Source of the DNA: Cristatella mucedo
Taxonomy: Eukaryota; Bryozoa; Phylactolaemata; Cristatellidae
Length of the DNA stretch: 64,000 nt
Assembly: GCA_009760855.2 (NCBI GenBank)
Contig: WPIO01000033.1
Span: 520,001-584,000, forward strand
Reading direction: 5' to 3'
Numbering within the stretch: position 1 is the stretch's first letter; each line of letters opens with the position of its first letter. A model generated the notes under the pieces. The model was not told the DNA's origin. It ran no database searches and saw only the letters and a list, made by a program, of their open reading frames with translations. The position numbers were made by a program, and so were the translations under genes. Below are positions 1-9,475 of the stretch, in pieces.

Positions 1-754
1 TCGCTCGATCCGCCCCTGCGCCGCCGCCGGTGGCGGGGCTCCGGCGATCGCCTGACGATCGCCGGACAAGAGGCTGTGCACGATTAGTAGCCATCGCCGC
101 CGTCAAGAAATCGCAAACGGCGACCGGGCGGCGGCGGCTTCCAAGCCGGCGGCCTCCATCGGCTTCGGCTGCGCGTCCCTTCGCAAAGACTCCGAGGCTG
201 AGCTCGCTACGGCGGGCGTCGCTCGTAGGCCGGACGCGAGCGCGCTCCGCACTCCGCACGACGCTCGTCGCCATCCATTGATGCCTCAAACCGTCATCTG
301 AGACGTCGTGCGAGGCAAGCCTCTTGAGAAGATCGTTTTATCGATTCCGGCGCATCCGATGGCGTGCCCAATGACGCTTCTTGTCCGCCATTGCGACACA
401 TCTCGCGAGCCTCGAGGCCGGCCGGCTGGCGTGCTGCCGCTGAACGCATCGCGCAACCGCGTCTAGGCTTAGATTTTCCGCACGTCGCCCGCACCATCGC
501 GCTTTGGCTTCGATGGCTTCGCGAATGGTGCGCGACTAATGCCGCCCGCTCTCTTCGATGGCCGAGCGCAGAGGGTCCTTCACCCGAGTCGCCGGTCCGC
601 ACAGCGTGCGCTAGCTCCGTCACACCGCGGAGCGCGCTCGCGCGGCTGCGAGAAGGCATTCGACGCTCCGCCGCCGCCGCGGCGGAGCCACTCGAGTGCT
701 TCCGCTAGCTACGCGAATTGTCGTGCGTCAGCGCCAATTTTATCGCCTTTGCAG
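1..754. other. GC-rich DNA upstream of the first visible tektin exon
   Basis: This stretch is GC- and CpG-rich and ends in a pyrimidine-rich acceptor (cgcctttgcag, to 754). It is most simply the intron before the first visible tektin exon. The open frames in it are arginine/alanine/serine-rich by-products of base composition and resemble no protein I recognise. Earlier tektin exons must lie in it or upstream of the window, but I could not identify one. Confidence 0.5.
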
Positions 755-909
755 ACTGTGCAAGAGATCATGGACATGGATAGAAATATCGATCTGCTGC
801 GCGCCGCCATTAGAGATAAGGAGGCGTACATGAAAGTGGCGCAGACGAGGCTCGAGGAGAGAACGAAGCGCCTGAACGTCGAAATATGCAAGGACAATCC
901 GATGAAAGG
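755..909 (+). CDS. Tektin family protein, penultimate exon
   Basis: Tektins are coiled-coil filament proteins that line the lumen of doublet microtubules in cilia, flagella and basal bodies. This exon starts in phase 0 after an acceptor ending at 754 (TVQEIMDMDRNID...). It carries a charged heptad-type helix followed by RLNVEICKD, a variant of the tektin signature nonapeptide RPNVELCRD with changes at three positions. It ends at 909, before gtgcgc, in phase 2. The reading continues in register into the exon at 1270, and the spacing from the signature cysteine to the next helix matches vertebrate tektins. Upstream exons encoding most of the rod are not visible. The paralogue (tektin 1 to 5) cannot be settled from the C-terminal third alone. 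The family call is firm and the exon borders are likely. Confidence 0.88.
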
Positions 910-1158
910 GTGCGCTCTCCACCGGGCTGGGTAGCGCCGAGTCACGCCCAGCGGCGACGTCTCATTGAGCCACGCGCTAGCGCGCGCACGAGCGCACGAG
1001 CTCCTCCGCCCTGCCCGCATCGCCCACCGTGCGTGGGCGAGAGCTAGTAGCGCTCGCGCGCGCGCGCAACCCGCGGGGTGGCGAGCGCCGGTCCGCAATT
1101 GGCTCTTCGGAGCGACGACTGTTTCGGCGCGCGGCAGGCGGCGGCAGCGGAAGGCGAA

Positions 1159-1195
<37 letters not shown>

Positions 1196-1269
1196 CTCGT
1201 AGCACGCCAGCCGCCATCCGTCGGCGCCGCCGGCTAGTTGACAGCGGGAGTCGGCCATCTCTTTTCTAG
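910..1269 (+). other. Last tektin intron with (GCC)n repeat
   Basis: GT-AG intron of 360 bp, from gtgcgc at 910 to ttttctag at 1269. It is very CpG-rich, has a CG-alternating run near 1051-1068, and contains a pure GCC/CCG run of about 11 units around 1161-1194. Long Arg, Ala or Gly frames across the triplet run are not genes. Confidence 0.75.
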
Positions 1270-1504
1270 ATTGCAGCGCGAAGTGACGGAGATTCGAGAC
1301 TCAGTGCGCTATCTCAAGGACAAGCTGCGCGCGTCGGAAATAGCCATGGCCAGACTGATGAAGACGAAGTCTCAGCTCGAGAACGATATCTCAATCAAGG
1401 AGAACACGCTGTCACTCGACGGCAAGACGTGCATGGGACTGCGCAAGACGTACCCGACCGACCAGAACGTCGGTCCCATATTCAACATGCCGCTGGTTCA
1501 TTAG
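1270..1504 (+). CDS. Tektin family protein, last exon
   Basis: This exon completes the split glycine codon (GG|A) and reads LQREVTEIRDSVRYLKDKL..., then SQLENDISIKENTLSLD and CMGLRKTYP, to a TAG stop at 1502-1504. The C-terminal pattern (Leu-Glu-x-Asp-Ile, Lys, Asn-x-Leu, Cys-Met-Gly-Leu-Arg-Lys) is the conserved tektin end segment. Together with the preceding exon it gives the last 129 residues of the protein. The tail after the motif is short (DQNVGPIFNMPLVH), as in other tektins. The nearest downstream poly(A)-type signal is about 0.7 kb away at 2216. The gene lies upstream of RIM on the same strand and I see no functional link. Confidence 0.9.
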
Positions 1505-2215
1505 GCAATCGCTACCGGGCGTTCGTGAGCGTGTCTCGAGCGTAGTGCTGTGAGCGCTCTATCCGGAAGTAACGTTCAATGCTTTGGCGCGACCTGGCGA
1601 GGCATTTGCTTGCAAGGTTCTTTCTTTTTTCTGCCGGTTTCCGCGCGCGCGCGCGCGCGCGCCTTATTGCCTCCAGCAATAAGGCACCGCCCACTACGCA
1701 GTCCCTCGCCAACTCCTGCTTCTGGTTCAAAAATGAAAATAATGGCGACGGAGAGTGGGGAGGGGCCGATAGCCACGATTCGTGACGGCACATCACCCTC
1801 TCTAGCGGTTAGCGGCTTGTGAGTGCTGGCAGGCGTTTCCAAAAGACGTGCTCTTGAAAATTCTGGATTCACAATATACTTCCGGAAGCCTGTTTTTCTC
1901 GTGAAGCAATCTTCCCGACTTTACGCCTAAGGGCGATTCGGCAAAGTGCAAGACGCTGGCATTTTGCTGCTTCGCCAGTACTAACTCGTGCTCAATTTTT
2001 GGCTCCTGCTAACCGCTGACAGGGCAAGCGTCCCGCTAGCCTCACCGTAAGCAGTACTACTGGCGTGTATGCGATGCGGTTCCGATAATGGCGGCCCACT
2101 AATGACGCCGCCGTCCGAATGGTTTGCTCAGCACGCCTCGCTAACGCAAAAAACCCTGACCGAAAGTTGTCAGCTAAGACACTTGTGCTTGAAATCACTC
2201 AAAATAATTTTGCTC
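1505..2215 (+). other. Presumed tektin 3' UTR and flank
   Basis: No coding sequence is recognised. The stretch includes a (CG)n run near 1642-1661. The region up to AATAAA at 2216 could be 3' UTR if that signal is used, which would be long for a tektin transcript. An AATAAA closer to the stop was not seen. Confidence 0.35.
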
Positions 2216-2221
2216 AATAAA
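2216..2221 (+). terminator. Candidate polyadenylation signal AATAAA
   Basis: First AATAAA downstream of the tektin stop (712 bp away), followed within 60 bp by GT-rich sequence (tgtgtgtgc). A second AATAAA lies at 2507-2512. Assignment to tektin is inference. Confidence 0.35.
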
Positions 2222-2245
2222 GTATTTGTGTGTGCACGAACTCGA

Positions 2246-2282
2246 GGAAGAAGGCCGCGGCTCATGGCCGCGGCCTTCTTCC
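2246..2282. repeat. Perfect 16-bp inverted repeat, 5-nt spacer
   Basis: Arms 2246-2261 and 2267-2282 are exact reverse complements (ggaagaaggccgcggc on the left) around tcatg. The hairpin lies 24 bp past the candidate poly(A) signal. Confidence 0.9.
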
Positions 2283-2547
2283 GCTTCCGACGAATCGCTG
2301 TCTCGCGTCTGCGCTGTTCATGCCGCACTCACCTATCTAGTCTAGAAGAAGAAGAGCGTAGAGTGCGAAGACAGCTAGCAATATGTATCCGTGGGCGCTG
2401 CGACACCGCAGGGTAGCGTGCGATAGTTTTTACTGCAGTCCGCTCATTGTTTTCCCGAGGTCACGAAGCTGGCGATGAACCGCAGCACTCATAGTCTATA
2501 ATATACAATAAATATAACAATGATCTCATAAAAAAATAAAATGTTTG

Positions 2548-2700
2548 TATTGCATCGTAAGAGAACTAAATCTCTTTCTAGCCACTTGTGCTGATGGCTG
2601 CTGCAAAGAAAGCGTATCAATTACTTCAAATAACATGCACGGTTATAGCACGCATGAGCACACAAACTAAAACTCAAACGAACCCAGGAAATGCTGAGGG
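2548..2700 (-). mobile_element. LINE-A 3' end fragment
   Basis: Minus-strand copy of the common 3' end: agagaactaaatctctttct matches the hairpin region of other copies, followed inward by the gcatgctgac/cagtgtc-type conserved segment in degraded form. It has no coding part and abuts another copy in the same orientation. Confidence 0.6.
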
Positions 2701-2707
2701 GAACAGG

Positions 2708-2950
2708 TAATAATAATAATAATAATGCACTTGATAAAGCGCCCTCAGAGAACTCAATCTCTTTCTAGGCGCTTTAAATTTACTGCAAACGGAAATGCGA
2801 TTGAATGGTGGGTAATATCATGCTTTGCGTTTGTAGCTTCTTTAAAAATTTCGTGTCAAGAGATTTCGTTACGTCAGTCGGGAGTTAGCTTCAGGCTTTG
2901 GGGAGCAGCGAAAGAAACTGAAGAAGGTCTCCAATTGATTTGAGTTTCGA
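2708..2950 (-). mobile_element. LINE-A (CR1/L2-like) 5'-truncated copy, with TAA-run tail
   Basis: On the minus strand the copy ends in the 3' hairpin (stem AAAGCGCC with GGCGCTTT) and an ATT-repeat tail, read here as (TAA)n at 2708-2725. The inner part overlaps the C-terminal region of the reverse transcriptase ORF (ttcaggctttggggagca corresponds to APKAWN-type sequence) with many disruptions. It lacks the short internal insertion seen in the copy at 54378. Confidence 0.75.
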
Positions 2951-3862
2951 GTGATTGGTTCGATGCACAACTGCGTGAGTCCAAAGCGAGGCCCCTACAC
3001 GATTCCTAGCCCGATTGAGATGTAGTTTGGATAATAGAGCAACCGTCGGCGTTGCAGCGACGGTTGCTTTCCCTTACATAGCAGCATATTCATGTGCCCT
3101 AGTGGACCACTGGGACATTGTGGAGCTCCGGAAGTTAGTAGGAATCGGGTGGAAAGGCCCGCGCTTCAAGCCTCCTTGTGGCTTTGCGGCGTCACAGAAA
3201 AAAATACCTAGGTTCCGAGGAAAAAATGCGGCTACGTTGTTCGTGTCCAGCGTTGCTCGGCGCCTCCAAAATGACTTAACCCATTCGCGTATTGCAGCGG
3301 CGTCTGCATGTAAGGCAATCTTTTTGAACATGTCGATTGCAGACCGGAAGGCCATGGGCAGCAGCAGCAGCTGCAGAGGCGAAGCTGAGAGAGCGGAGAG
3401 ACTCCGCGAGGCACCGCGAGCACACGGCTCAGCGAGCCGTGTGCTCGGTGCTCAGAGACTCTCTCGCTGCCGTGAATTGGGTGCTTGCTAGGCCTATGGA
3501 GCACTACTTACCACCCGATTAATATATGCACGTGCATTAATACCACGGCATAGTGCTAAAGAGTACGTATCGCGTCTTCTTTTAACTTTTTGCAAAAATC
3601 TTCAGAGACCAATTCTTCCCTGGTGCACCGATATCCAGCTACGCTGAAAGATTTCCGAAGCTCCATGTTAAAAAGCAGGTAAATGAATTCGCTTTTACGA
3701 ATTAAAATCTGAGCACTGCATAGCGCTACCGGATCTGCCATGCCTTTCTGCTATTCTCAGATATCGATCATTGACTGTCTTATCGATGATGATAGTCAAA
3801 CGATGGGACCGTCGATACCGATGTCAGGCAAACGTTTGAAATTACCTGAAGACGCCAAATTT
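2951..3862. other. Intergenic, no gene recognised
   Basis: Unique-looking sequence with no recognised protein. It includes the inverted repeat at 3417-3447, which has an imperfect outer extension. Confidence 0.5.
3417..3447. repeat. 14-bp perfect inverted repeat, 3-nt spacer, with imperfect outer stem
   Basis: cgagcacacggctc at 3417-3430 is reverse-complemented at 3434-3447 around agc. The flanks continue to pair imperfectly outward to about 3395 and 3470 (gagagact/agtctctc), so the ancestral arms were probably about 30 bp. Confidence 0.85.
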
Positions 3863-3940
3863 AAAGTGCCTAAAAAGAGATGAAGTTCTCTGAGTGGGGC
3901 TACATGAATGTATTTTTATTATTATTATTACTATGCCAAC
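3863..3940 (+). mobile_element. LINE-A 3' tail only
   Basis: A gtgcctaaaaagagatgaag segment followed by ttctctgagtgggg and a TTA/ATT run (about 3911-3932) is the terminal hairpin and tail of the family, on the + strand. Confidence 0.65.
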
Positions 3941-4491
3941 CTATGTCAACAGATGAGAAGTACGCTCCAATTGAATCGCTTGCTGGCACAACGTTGTCTG
4001 GCAGCTGTAACGCTTCTGCGTTTCCAGGGCACTGGGCGAGGGGCCAGATAGTCAAGGACGACCGCGTTGCGTTCTAGCAACTGCAGCCCTTATCTGTAGC
4101 GCCATCTGGGAGCGCTGACTGGGTAAGCGAAGTTGCCAGAAGAGCTCTCTTTGAGCAGGTTTCACATCCAAAAAAAAAACGCTTAAGCTTAGTCTGTACA
4201 ACGACTGCTGCATAATCACATCGATGCAGATATCCTCGTTCGGCTGCGGTCGAAATGTGTCGCTCACCCGTTGTAAGTTTTCTCGTCAGCACCAGATGCG
4301 AGCCGCGCGCACGCTGCACGCGCTCCCCTCTCGGAGATCGGTAAAATTCACGCGACGTCTATTGGAGGAAAGAGACGAGTCCTGAACAATTCACGCTATG
4401 GACGCACTTGTCGTCAACGGCGTGACGTGGATAGGTTCCATGGTAACTTTAAAAACAAAACTTCCGACCTCGGCAACCGCGGCGACCCGAT
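3941..4491. other. Intergenic, no gene recognised
   Basis: No protein, RNA gene or repeat family recognised apart from an A9 run at about 4171-4179. Confidence 0.45.
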
Positions 4492-4631
<140 letters not shown>

Positions 4632-4632
<1 letters not shown>

Positions 4633-4738
4633 AGAGCAGATCTGCTACACCCGATTCTCTCGCAGCTCTCCGAGCAGCTCCCTCTCTGAGAGCTGCTCGG
4701 AGAGCTGCGAGAGAATCGGGTGTAGCAGATCTGCTCTG
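4632..4738. repeat. Near-perfect 49-bp inverted repeat, 9-nt loop
   Basis: Left arm 4632-4680 and right arm 4690-4738 are exact reverse complements over 49 bp, separated by cctctctga. The arms contain the nested palindromes agatct and gagcagctc. An RNA copy would fold into a perfect hairpin of about 49 bp, and DNA could extrude a cruciform. It directly adjoins the GA/AC microsatellite. A partial third copy of the inner part (ctccgagcagctgcctct) follows at about 4768-4785. I see no coding sequence in it. Confidence 0.95.
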
Positions 4739-5544
4739 AGAATTTTCGAAAGCTCGAGGTCGAGCCTCTCCGAGCAGCTGCCTCTGTCTCATGAGCGTAA
4801 GCGTTAAGACTGGGGCGGTGCGACTGCGAGCTACCAAACGCGGCAGCTCATGAGCTACAAGTCCGAATAGCGTACCGCAAAATCGTAACTGCTGGGCCAA
4901 TTACTACTGGCGCTGTTAGTCGCCTTTCCAACAAGTTGTCGTCGGAAACTTGCATGTCTCCCATGAGAAAGAGCGGTATCGAGAAATTAATGTTTGCACA
5001 GGAAAAAATTAGTAGAAACAGCAAAAGCATGGATCTATACGACATTTATGGAACGAACCTCGTCACTTTTGTTAGGGTTAAGACTCCAAATCTCAAATTC
5101 GGACTCTTCCTCAATTTTCGCGATCGCATTCCTGCGCATTCCTCGTAATGTACAAAGCATCAAGATACACTGAAAATGAAGCTATGTAAAAGGCACAAGC
5201 AAACACCTCAACAATCTTCATGCATGTACCTCGATCTACAAGGTTTAACGAGTTTGAATTCAAGTCTCATATGAGGCCGAGATGGGTAAATGATATATTT
5301 GTAGATATTTTCTTCCGGTTTACTTCCGAATTAGACTTGGTTTGCATAATCAGTTTTTATTTTATGTGGAAGTCGTGAGAACTTTCCCCATTTCTAACAT
5401 GTTGGTCGATTGAAAGGTACCTTCAGCAAATATTTGATTGCCGAACCATTTTCTAGACGTTCGCTCTTAGGGTCAACCGTGAAGTTGCACTGGGGCAGCT
5501 CTCAGGCTAGCCGCGATATTAGCCCTTGCCTTTGTAGGTCTAAC
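4739..5544. other. Intergenic, no gene recognised
   Basis: A 70-residue open frame at 4936-5148 (+) has no recognisable family. No repeat family was identified. Confidence 0.4.
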
Positions 5545-5820
5545 TAGGGCACGACAGAAGCTTTAGCTCTGCAGGTCCTAGACTGTGGAACTCGCTTCCA
5601 CAATTTTCTATAGCGCAACCAAAGCATAAATGGTTTTCGTTACGGTAGCCAGCAGACTTCATCTAACGCAAAAAAGAGAGAATAGGAAGCATAGCTGAGT
5701 CAGAAGGGTAGTCGAGAAAGTGACGTAGCATGAAAGTAGCAGCACAGGATGGTTGTAAAAAATGTACCATAGTCAGAAGTAGGAGAGTAGATTACTTTGC
5801 GTAGGAATTGTGGAAGTACC
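5545..5820. mobile_element. LINE-C fragment with internal inversion
   Basis: 5545-5601 on the + strand encodes SFSSAGPRLWNSLP, the conserved C-terminal motif of CR1/L2-type reverse transcriptase ORFs. 5602-5816 matches the continuation of the same element only on the minus strand. Both parts align with the uninterrupted minus-strand copy at 57895-58180. The junctions are cttccac (5595-5601) and gtggaag (5810-5816). Confidence 0.65.
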
Positions 5821-6740
5821 ATGATACCATTTCAAAATATATTCAAAAGCTTGCATAAATTATAAAGCGGTAAGTTTCTAATAAAATATTCTAATTACGA
5901 ATTTCTATTTAACACAGCATTTCTTAAAATTACGTACGATTGTTGGTGCTCTTTTGTTGGCGTGCTGCGCTCTTTTGTCGGGTTACCCTTTGTACCCATG
6001 TATTATGCATGTACTGCGACTCAGCAGCCAAGCTGTCCCATCAGCGCTCTCGCGAGAGTCTCGCAGCTTGTATTTTGCCGCCGGTGCGGCATACGACTTC
6101 GGGCAGACTCGTGAAAAGCTTAAGACGGCTAGCTAACGCTCAGCACAGCAACTCACTGACCGGTAGACAGACGCCGAAAGAGAAAGAAACATTTCGTATC
6201 AGTCAGGCTGTATTACCAGTAGCACGCTTGACGCAAGACAGCCACATCCGGCCACAAAACGAAGCATGAAGAAGAACAGACTAATCGCCGGTTATGACAC
6301 ATCCGATTTCTACCAAACTAATATAACTCAGAAACCGCTAATAATCTCTAGAAACTTTCATCCCTCGGTTGTTTGCATCCTAACATTTAGATGGAGTTAT
6401 TTTCAAATTCTAGCAGGTTGAACTTATTTTCCCGTCTGGTGTGCTTCATTGGAAGCAATAAAGAATGGTTTACCACGACAGATGAAATTGCGTTTCAGCG
6501 TCAAATACCAGCTGCCATAAACGCAACATGAGACGGCTTTGTTTGAGTATTACATAAGCAGCAGCTCTGGCAATAGGATCTCACGAACTGCAATCATTTA
6601 AAATTGGGCGATCAACCCCCCCCCTTGCCCCATGTTGATCTATCCCCACGGAAACTGCGCTTCCTCATTCCATTTTCGTGGCGGCGCAGTTTGAGAATCG
6701 CCGTCGTGGAGCATTGATACTACTATTATTCTCATTATTG
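5821..6740. other. Intergenic, no gene recognised
   Basis: The stretch contains a 109-residue open frame (5940-6269, +) with no recognisable domain, and a C-run at about 6618-6626. No further call. Confidence 0.4.
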
Positions 6741-6744
6741 TCTT

Positions 6745-7490
6745 TGTATACGCCATAACTTTCTGGTTATTAATAATAATATTAATAAAAGTAGTTCTAA
6801 ATAAAGGGCCTTAAGAGAGCTGATCTCTACAAGTGTTGTACAACTCTTAGCAAGAGAAGCTATAACCAAGGGTCAAGACCTACAAGTTACCACGAAAAGA
6901 CGGGCATGCAAAAGCTTATAACTAGCCTGCTGATACAAGCATGCAGAGGCCCTCAAGAAGAAACTCTGTGCCACTGATTAGTATGCCCATGGCTGGCAAC
7001 ATGGAATGAATCTTGCATTGGTACGCACGCACAGCAGGCGTGAACAAAAAGGGACGCTCGCTGGGGCTCAGGAAAAGCTAAGCGGAACAGGTGCGTCTTT
7101 GGCTGAGACTTTAAAATAATGCAAAGTTGATTCGGGTATTTTCAGAAGCCGGAAATGGATTACAAGCTTTTGGTGCATAGGAACTAACCCGATCGATAAG
7201 AGACGTCACTGGAGTACGTTCGACAAAATATTTCACCGTTGTGCCAGCAACCGCGAGACTCCTGGGAGCCGAAGTTAAGAATATTTGCATAATTTGTGGA
7301 GTCATTGAGCGCGTACACTCTGCATGCCTCGAGGCTAGAAAGATTTCAGCACCTGCCAATGGCACTGTTGACAGCTGTGTAATACCAGCACGACATAAAA
7401 TCTTTCTTGTCTGATTATTTGACTCAGGATATTCGACTATTTTAGCGCGATAGCTGTGCTGTATATACGTTGAAAGCAAGGACGCTCGGG
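6745..7490 (-). mobile_element. LINE-B (CR1-like) degenerate copy
   Basis: Minus-strand copy with an AAT/ATT-rich tail (6763-6790) followed by agagagctgatctct, the inner stem of the shared 3' hairpin. Further in, the minus strand encodes DRVSSYAPKACNPFP, matching the RAFSSYAPTAWNSLP motif of the reverse transcriptase C-terminus. A copy of similar organisation lies at 16896-17500. Many stops are present. Confidence 0.55.
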
Positions 7491-7561
7491 ATTTTTAACT
7501 CGTTGATTTAGCTAAATACCTGAACAGCAATCCGGAAAAATATAGGCCATGCATCATAATT

Positions 7562-7970
7562 ATATAATATAATAATAATAATAGATTTTGCCTAGTGACC
7601 TCAAGGAACTCAATCACTTTCTAGGCACTTTACATGTGCTGCAAAGGAAGCACTATCGAATGGTTAGTGATAGCATGCTCAATAAACAACGAGAATAATA
7701 TGGTTATGGGCGACATGCACGGGGTCAGCACGCAAGTATGGTTAATGGCAGAATGCACAGTGTCAGCACGCAAAAACACATAAAGAACGAATCACAGGGA
7801 CCCATTAAATGCATTAAATAGATGTGTTTTAGTTTTTTTTTAATTTGGTCGAGCCAGGAGATGTCGTCACGCAAGTCGGGAGTTCCAGGCTTTGTGAGCA
7901 TAAAAACTAAAGGCACAGTCTCCGAAAGATTTTAGGTTTGTACGAGGTATAGGGAAACAATCTTAATCTT
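7562..7970 (-). mobile_element. LINE-A 5'-truncated copy
   Basis: The minus-strand 3' hairpin (ctcaatcactttctaggcac) is preceded on the + strand by a TAA run at 7570-7582, then the gcacggggtcagcacgcaag segment, then the end of the ORF (caggctttgtgagcataaa, corresponding to APKAWN). It aligns collinearly with the copies at 14090 and 54378. Confidence 0.75.
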
Positions 7971-9083
7971 ACTCTAACTTAATACTTAATCTTGATGCTT
8001 AATATTTTCTTACTTTTACTTAATCTCATCCATAGCTGGTATAATACAACACAATTGCATAGACGTCAATAAGTTAGCCCGCATCTTCAATTAGGCGGCA
8101 TAAATTCAAAGGACGAAACGCTTTCTGTTTGAGATGCGCCTCATAATTTTAGTAATTCATTCCTACGCACCGATCAGAGAGGATGTGCACAATACCTTCA
8201 TTGATGTGCTATGACTCCCAGGATGTATAGTACTTTCTTTTAACTGAGCATCCTCTGTTTCAGCAGCGTCCGTAAGGCTTCCAGATTCCACTGCGACTGA
8301 CCTCCTGGATTATGATCGTGGAACCCCAGCTAGCGGATTGAGCCATATGTATACTAATTCATACTGCAGCCAGATTGAAAATAGCCCAGGGAAAAAATAT
8401 TTTTAAGTCACTCCAATGACTTTAGACGTAGAAAAGCATAGGTAAAGTTCAGTTACCGTCGGGCGGAGTTCAGCTTAACAACCCACCATCAATTTCAAAC
8501 ATTTTCCGGCAGAATTTTTCTGCAAACGATATTGCCAAACATTCCACACGAACTTAATATATGGAAGCTCGCTATTGGCCCCTAGGTCTTAGCCCTGGAA
8601 CAAGTGTTCACTCTTCGTTAACCAGATCCAGTGGGTTCGTGCGAAACAGTAGGAAAAGTGTTTAGCTCAGTGCAAGAGGAATTCCAGTGGCCACTATATT
8701 AGTTCTGTCTCTGTCTGTCTAACTGATGCTGTTGAATCTGCTGCCGACTTTTTCCTATCACTTTAGTTTTAGCGCCTGTTTTTTTCATCCGAAAACGTAA
8801 ACTAGTTTGGGTCGGTTGGAAAGTAGTACATTTTTGACCGGTTGAACTTTCTCGTCGTAAATCGTCATGATTTAATTACAGATTATAGACGCGCCAACAT
8901 ACTAACAGCTGGTCAATATGTGGGACTAATATCTAAACTATTGATTCACATGGACGTCTTCAGCAGAGTGGCTGTACTCTGCCACAGAAATTTACTGAGC
9001 CGTACGTATCGATGCTGCCCTCGTGTGCGACTTCTGGATGCTGCAAACAGCTAACTATCGGGCGAGGTAATAACAATAATAAG
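7971..9083. other. Intergenic, no gene recognised
   Basis: AT-rich sequence with repeated ttaatctta motifs around 7960-8030. The 70-residue frame at 8842-9054 (+) is not recognisable. Confidence 0.4.
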
Positions 9084-9084
9084 A

Positions 9085-9085
9085 C

Positions 9086-9154
<69 letters not shown>

Positions 9155-9243
9155 TGTGAGTGTGTGTGTGTGTATGTGTGTGTGTGTGTGTGTCTGTGTG
9201 TGTTTTATATATGTGTGCGTTGTATATATGTATATATATGCTT

Positions 9244-9328
<85 letters not shown>
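9085..9328. repeat. (TA)n(TG)n compound microsatellite
   Basis: A (TA)11-type run, then TG runs interrupted by short tatata islands, then about 70 bp of pure TG. It abuts the 3' end of the minus-strand LINE-A fragment at 9335. Confidence 0.97.
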
Positions 9329-9331
<3 letters not shown>

Positions 9332-9334
9332 TAT

Positions 9335-9475
9335 GTAGCGCCCTCTGGGAGCTACATCTCTGTCTAGGCTTCACTTTACATAAGATGGAAGAGAAGCTCT
9401 TCAATGGGTTAGCGACAGCATGAACAGTTTTAGCACGCATAAACATGCAAAGCAACGTTCCCACGAACGATCTTA
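9335..9475 (-). mobile_element. LINE-A 3' end fragment
   Basis: gtagcgccctctgggagcta...ctctgtctaggc is a degraded 3' hairpin, followed by the gcatgaacagttttagcacg segment seen in other minus copies. There is no ORF portion. Confidence 0.6.
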
